A DNA stretch of 64,000 nucleotides from Panagrolaimus kolymaensis (taxonomy: Eukaryota > Nematoda > Chromadorea > Rhabditida > Panagrolaimidae), in the NCBI GenBank assembly GCA_028622995.1, contig JAJQJQ010000004.1, forward strand, positions 3,596,001 to 3,660,000. The letters run 5' to 3'. Made by a program: the position numbers and the translations under genes. Of the stretch, positions 58,200-64,000 are shown piece after piece. The notes under the pieces are model-generated. The model was given only the letters and a program-made list of their open reading frames with translations, had not been told where the DNA came from and ran no database searches. How positions within the stretch are numbered: position 1 is the first letter of the stretch; each line of letters opens with the position of its first letter.

Positions 58200-60671
58200 T
58201 TATAATCTTGAAGGTTTCATAGGTTTTCGAGCAAATTCATCTAAATTGGAAGCAAACATTTCACTTTCTTTTCCATTTTCAAATGCTTTGATGATTTCTT
58301 TTAACTTTTGTACGAATGAAGCAAGGCCATCAGAAGTAATAGAGGTCGCTAAATTATTATATGTATATGAACATTTGATTATCAATGGTTTTTTTCTTTC
58401 ATCCGTTTCTTTTGAAAATTGAATTGGTTTTTGAGTAATATCAATAACAATTTTATCAAAATCAAAGCTACAGTAAAACTTTGCAAAATCATGAACTAAT
58501 AAAGCAACCGAATCATTCGCAGATTTTGGACATAAATATTGCCTTCCACGCTTATCACCAATATCTGTAGGAGAAAAGAGATCAATGTTTTTAAAAACAT
58601 CGGGATCGGCTTGATGTAAAATTCTCACACGTTCTGTTTGTTGAAGAAAATAAATAATGAGGTAACAGATTGGAGTATTGGTAATTGAATGAAGTGAAGC
58701 ATCATTGAGAATTAAATTGTTGTAGAGGTAAGCGAGAGACAGCATCCGTTTATCGCAACTAAAAGCCAAGGAAATGACATATATGTACATATATAATATA
58801 TGTAATGGCTTACCGGCAATACAAACGAATAAGTTGAGATCTTTTAAGAGCATTTTGAGAACAAAATAATAACGTTAACTTTGCATCTGGATTTTTGTGG
58901 TGGAGTGAAAGCTTATGAATATTCTAAAATCCATTTAATTACTATTATTTATAGCAAAAAAAAAAATGAAAGAAGCAACAAACTCTCTGTGTTCGTTTAT
59001 CAGTATCTTTAACAATATCTGCCTCATAAGCTTTCTTTTCAATTTCATTAATCCATTCAACAAGCTTTTCAGGTGATATAAATTCAAGCTCCTTCTTCTT
59101 TTTATCCCCAACAAGAACACTCAAAGTAAAAAAGAACCATACGGATTCTGTTTTCTTTGTATCTTCATCAATACTAACATTAAAATATGATCCACATTCA
59201 TGCAAAGCTGGACCTACAGCATTAATGATAGCATTTGGAATAACCTAAAGGCAAAAAGAATGAAGAAATAAATAAAAAATGTAAAAATTACTTCAAGAAT
59301 AATAGGTACAACTTGTTTTGCAACTTCACTAACAATATTAAAATCGAGCAATGGAATAGTTTTTTCAATTTCATTTAATGAAGAGCTGGTCCTTATTCGA
59401 TTTTCAACTGATTGTAAAGCATTTGTTGAAAGTTTAATTGGGGTTGTTTCTTTCCTAAAACAACATTTTTAAACATTTTAAATATGATGTAATTTTATAA
59501 AGCTTACGCTTTATTTGGAGTATTAGAACTATTGTTAAAATGAGAATCACTCGACGAACAAGATTTAACTGCAGTTCTTTCTTTTCTAAAAACAGCAGCA
59601 GCTTTATATAAGGTTATAACTAAAATTAACTTACGGTTTCTGTGGAGCCTTTGAATTATCAATAATCTGAATACCTTTTCCAACAGTTTTAATAGTAATA
59701 TTATCGGATAAAATTTGAACTTCATCGGGGATAGACCTAGCAGTAGTAATAAGCTCCTTAGCAGTAATAGTCTCTGATAAAACTTCAATGTCACTATCAC
59801 AATCATCGTTTCTTGAAATATTATAATTTTTATTAGCAGATGGTGATGGTTGTTGAGTGCTTGAAAGAAATCTATCCAATTTTTGAGTGGTAGAAGATGA
59901 TTGATTTGACTTTCGTTTGGGAGGACTGATTCTTCGAACTTTTTTTGGAGGAGAACTTGTAAATTCAGTTAAATCCATTTTAATTAAAATATTGTTTGGA
60001 CTTTGTTGAGATATATGCGGCTGTGATATACTTTGGGAAGAATTATTTATTTTCGTGAAAGATGTTGATGAAGCAGTCATAGGTATTGATTCGGATTTCG
60101 AGGTTAAAGAATCCATGTGAGAAGATTCAATAAAATTTTGAGGTTGTAAAAAAAATTGCAGTGGAATATATTGAGGTTGTTCACCAGGTATTTGAGAAAT
60201 AAATTCTAAATATTGTGTACCATCAATTATCACACAATTTGGCTGAGGGATTGATGGCGATATTGAGAATTGTAATAATGGTTGGGGTGAAGATGGTGAA
60301 GCAACAGCACCTAAAGGAATTCCAACACTTTGGTGTGCTGATTGTTGTTGTAATGACGAAGATTGTGGTTGATATTGAAAGCTTGGAAAAGATAAATGCC
60401 CGCCAAAACCTGATGGCGATGGAAGATAATTTTGTGGAAAATGAACATTTGGCCCAGTTATAAAAGCATTACTACCACCTCCACCATTAGATGTGGTGGC
60501 TTGAATAAATGGTGCTCCAAGATTTGGTGGAATATTATTTGAATATAATGGATTTAATATTTGCATTGTTGATGATTCGGGAATCATTTGTTGTATTATT
60601 GGTGCTGGTGTTAAAGAATTATGTTGATATGTTGTTGGTAATATTTGAGGAAGAAAAATATTTGGATTCAT
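58200..60671 (-). CDS. Divergent terminal uridylyltransferase/non-canonical poly(A) polymerase-like protein (735 aa)
   Basis: Exons: 59635-60671, 59508-59585, 59292-59454, 58984-59244, 58814-58923, 58200-58758; frame closed. The first 300 residues are Q/S/P-rich and disordered, with KKVRRISPPKRK as a probable nuclear signal. The last 220 residues match the helical and PAP-associated parts of Cid1/TUT enzymes (SITNTPICYLIIYFLQQTE; LLVHDFAKFYCSFDFDKIVI; KPLIIKCSYTYNNLATSITS, then GLASFVQ). In the expected NTase region I can read ECGSYFNVSIDEDTKK, but not a convincing hGS...DhD catalytic pair. So it may be an inactive relative, or an exon is mis-modelled. Such proteins tail RNAs with U or A, for example in small-RNA pathways. 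It converges with the PLEKHH gene, 223 bp away. The upstream GTG is not used; ATG is at 60671. Confidence 0.68.
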
Positions 60672-61158
60672 TTTTTTGAAAATATTTATCACAACCGAAA
60701 TATAACAACAATAAGAATTGAGGAAAAATTAAACCACATTTAAATTTTTTTTAAGTTTACAAATTTATTTTGCTGCTGCTGCTTTTTTATTTTTCAAGAA
60801 GGCAAACGAGAAAAAAAAAGAAGAAAAGAAAAATATAAATTGCTCTCGGCGGCTGCGGCTCCTCTTTCTCTTAGAAGAAAATATATTTACAAGTCAGTCA
60901 GGCGACCAACCAACCCAACTGCTGCTGTGTTTCAAGGTCCGCTGAGAGTAAAACAACGACAACCACCGCGAACAAAAAGTAATAGAGGCAAGAGTTTTAG
61001 CTGCTGCAGCTGCGCAAAAATATTGGGATTTTATCAATAATTTTCTTTCTTATCTCTTGATTTTCTTTAACAAATTTTTTCAATGTTTTTATTTAAAAAA
61101 ATCAAATTGCATTGAAAAAACATTGCATAAAAATAATTTAGTAATCAAACCATTAATT
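60672..61158. other. Intergenic, no gene seen
   Basis: Lies between the TUT-like gene start and the SPRED 3' end (both minus). It contains GCTGCTGCTGC words and A-rich sequence but no coding evidence. Confidence 0.5.
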
Positions 61159-63856
61159 TTAAAATGATAAACGTGAAACCAAACGACGCGTTGTTGTTGT
61201 AACACATTTCTCTTGTCGATTTGATATTGCTTCAACTGATGGCTTTTCAGATGATATTCCAGTTGGCCCACCTTCAATTGAACCACCTTGTAACAAACTT
61301 CCATAACCAGATACGGTTTTATAATTAAGATATGAATCATTTAGAATTTGTTGGCTCGATGAAGTTCGAGAATGTAATTGATCGAAATGCCGCTTAGAAT
61401 TATTCCCATTATTTTTATTTAATTTTTGAGAAACTGGGAAATGTTTGGAAGTTCGAAGTAAATGTCGACGATGATGGCGCCTTGATGAAGGTGTGGAAAC
61501 TGGAATGGGACCATTTTGTTGAGCACTCGGCGGTGGGCATCTACCACAACAAGTACAAAGTGAATAAAATGTTTCGCTATGATACACTTTCGTTAATGGA
61601 ACATAACAACATATGCATGGAAAAATGCAAGCAAACAATGAAAACCACGCCTTTCGACGGAATGATTGTGTTGTTTCTGATGTAAAACATGAAGGATCAC
61701 AAGCCTAAAAAAACACACATTGATTTTATGGTCACTTCTTTTTTTATGAGTTTTGTCTGAGGGTTTATTTTTTTAAATACTCATAATAAAAGTTTTAATC
61801 TTGCAAAAACAATTAGAACGATTTATATAATGTAAAAAATTTTTCGATTGAAATATGTAAGCTAATCTCCCTCATTGAAGAATTTTTTTATTTTTTTTTT
61901 TTGCCGAAAAATTACTATCAAATTTTAAAATAGACTTTGAGGAGTAACTTACAGGAGTGCAAGGTTTATCCAATCTTGTTTGCAATCTACGATTTACAAA
62001 TTTGCTTGCCCATGAATACAATGTTACCTTTTTAATAAATTTTTCAATTGCATCTGGGGCTTCCCTGAAACCTTAAATTAGTATACTTCCTTCTAAATAA
62101 TGAAAAAGCTTACGGGCATGCTCCCTTTTTGTTTTCTTTAACATTATACCATTGATTACAATAAAAGCAAAATTCTCTTTGAACCAATTCAAATGATGCA
62201 TTTCTCATTGAATAAGCCGCTTCCTTATTATTATACGATGATCGAAGGTGTGATTCAAGAAGTGATTTAGATTTGGCAATATCGCTTTCTCGATTACTTT
62301 TAGCTGAAAGTTTTTGAATAAGCATAATCGATCCAGGATTTGAAGAAGATCGAATAGAGCGCATTTTTGCAAAACGTGAAGATTTTTCTTGAGCTGCTCC
62401 AGAACTTGAAGACTGTACAAGTTTTGGCTAAAATGAAAAATAAAAGTGATGAAACAAAGAAGTTTATTTGCTTATTTGCTTACTTTCATTCCTTCATTAC
62501 TATTTTTTGGAGTTAGAGTCAACTTTTTCGGTTCAGAGTTCGTGAAATTTGGTTCAGATTCGGTTGAAATGGATGATAAAAAATTAGGTGATCCATAACA
62601 TTTATGACAATTCACGCAAGGACTAACCGTTGCTAAACTCAATGCATTTGGTCGAGCACATTCTGGATCCATTGGGGGCCGATCATTATCCATCGTTGTT
62701 GCAACTGAAGAAGTTGCCGCTGTCGAGGAAGTTCTTATCGAACACAATGGCATTGCAAGGTCATCTTCATTGTAAAAATCTGCTTCCTCATCTAAATGAT
62801 GTGTAACAGAAACTGATGGACAAATGGGAGTAAAATTTCGTGAAATAATTAAAGGCTTTCTTGACCATGGACGCATTGGAGTTTCAGCTGAATCCGTAGC
62901 AAAGACATCATCATCAAGATCATCGGCGGCATCGAGATTTGAATCACCCGAACCCGCGATTGCTAAACAATTTGAAGGATGTTAAAGAATCCAAAGGAAA
63001 AAACCACAAACTTGATTTGCTTTGCCTTGATAAATGACTTAAAGCTTTTTGAATTTTATTATGAAACTTCGAAGCACTGTAATCTGATGCAAATGAAAGA
63101 GCAAATTTTCGATCTCCGATTCGAAAATGATGGAATGTTGGAAGAGCACAAATATAGGTCATGTGAGGGGCCAAAGTGCATTCAACAAGAGTCTGTAAAG
63201 ATGATTTTTGATTGCGAAAAAAAATAAAGAACCAAACCTTTGAATCACTTCTTCGTTGACATTGAATTGAATATTCCCAAATTGGAGTGATTTTAGTTAC
63301 AGATGGAGTGGCTAAAGTATTTTGAGCTGAATGATCAGCGCTCCATGAATTTCTTGCAACAGGTTGAACCAAACTTGGAGATAAAGTTTGTTGGCAAGTA
63401 ATTTGTTGAAGAAGATTTATGGTGCAAATTGTGTAACCGCTCAAAGGCAAAAATCCACTCAAACTTTCATCATAAACTAAAACTTGCGCTGGCACTGATA
63501 CTAAACATTCAATCGTCAAATGATTTGTATGATGACCGCGAGCAATTAGGCCATAACTAAAATATGAAACACATCAGTAACAAACAAAAAAGGCGCGAAA
63601 AGGGAGAAAGAAAATGATACCTATTTTCTGAATACAAAATTGGACGTTTTATGGCAGAAGATTTTTCTGCGACATGTGGCTTTTGAATTTCTTCTGAATT
63701 ATTAAGCGCTGGAATAATTTGTTCTTCATTCTCATCCTCATCGTTAATGGAAATTTCATTTTCAAAATCTTCATTATTATTTTCGTCATTTGAATCTGAA
63801 TTTAACGAAGCTGTGGTTGATGTAGATGATAATAAAATATCCATTTCACTTTCCAT
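61159..63856 (-). CDS. SPRED homologue (EVH1 plus Sprouty domain)
   Basis: Exons: 63621-63856, 63238-63556, 63012-63192, 62484-62962, 62114-62427, 61953-62064, 61159-61704; 728 aa with closing phases. After an acidic N-terminus, an EVH1/WH1 domain covers residues about 80-245 (LTIECLVSVPAQVLVYDESL, LPLSGYTICTINLL, VECTLAPHMTYI, then FHHFRIGDRKFALSF). The C-terminal Sprouty domain (about 488-600) shows CFYCNQWYN, KKGACPEAPDAIEKFI, CDPSCF, IFPCICCYVPLTKVYH and CTCCGRCPPP. SPRED proteins recruit neurofibromin and restrain Ras-ERK signalling at the membrane. No clear central KBD is visible; the middle is Ser/Asp-rich with a CVNCHKCYGSPNF cysteine patch. The C-terminal extension beyond the Sprouty domain (about 125 residues) is long for the family. 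Confidence 0.92.
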
Positions 63857-64000
63857 TATTTTTATATTTTATTTATTTACGTTTTTTTATTAACTTTAGA
63901 AAAAAAATACAAATGAAGCAACAAAAAAAAGATGAAGAAAAAAAATTTGCCAACAAAGTCTAAATTTTTTTCTTTTTCACGTGGACACTTCTGCTTCTAT

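Overview
This window is nuclear DNA from a small-genome, AT-rich metazoan, most likely a nematode. Introns are mostly 45-60 bp with GT...TTTTAG or TTTCAG ends. Several genes have a splice-acceptor-like TTTTAG/TTTCAG a few bases 5' of the start codon, as expected for spliced-leader trans-splicing. The Na,K-ATPase N-terminus reads closest to nematode forms. I cannot name the genus. No searches were run, and every exon model was built by eye and checked for reading-frame closure.

Layout, left to right. 0-4 kb: the 5' part of an LDLa-containing prohormone-4-like secreted protein on the minus strand. Its first intron hosts a 1.75-kb TTAA-flanked element with 197-bp inverted ends. 6-12 kb: a small nuclear-type protein (+), then on the minus strand an unknown 434-aa protein, a METTL25/METTL25B-like methyltransferase and an LPGAT1-like acyltransferase. 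12.7-18.5 kb: two TFIIA large-subunit paralogues (203 and 355 aa, both minus). They are separated by a complete gag-only LTR retroelement with identical-looking LTRs and a 5-bp duplication, and by a THUMPD1/Tan1 homologue (+). 19-22.3 kb: BTBD9 and a SAP18 gene (both minus).

22.5-33.4 kb is the outstanding structure. It is a 10.9-kb inverted repeat with two 5,339-bp arms, collinear without indels and identical wherever compared, around a unique 250-bp spacer. A perfect 9-bp direct duplication abuts both ends. The arms hold a decayed Helitron Rep/N-terminal region and broken, still intron-bearing gene fragments. The element sits between two head-to-head SAP18 paralogues.

33.5-44 kb (+ strand): the second SAP18, a small chromodomain-like protein, a saposin-like secreted protein, a Na,K-ATPase alpha subunit and a lysine/proline-rich single-pass membrane protein. 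A 196-bp perfect-type palindrome and a 48-bp tandem repeat lie downstream of the ATPase. 47-58 kb (+): a MAX-1/PLEKHH-type PH-PH-MyTH4-FERM gene with a 5.3-kb first intron. 58-64 kb (-): a divergent terminal uridylyltransferase/poly(A)-polymerase-like gene and a SPRED (EVH1 plus Sprouty domain) gene.

The single-copy genes are housekeeping or signalling genes (chromatin, transcription, tRNA modification, lipid, ion transport, axon guidance, Ras-MAPK inhibition) with no evident shared pathway. The accessory interest lies in four mobile or foldback structures and two local gene duplications.
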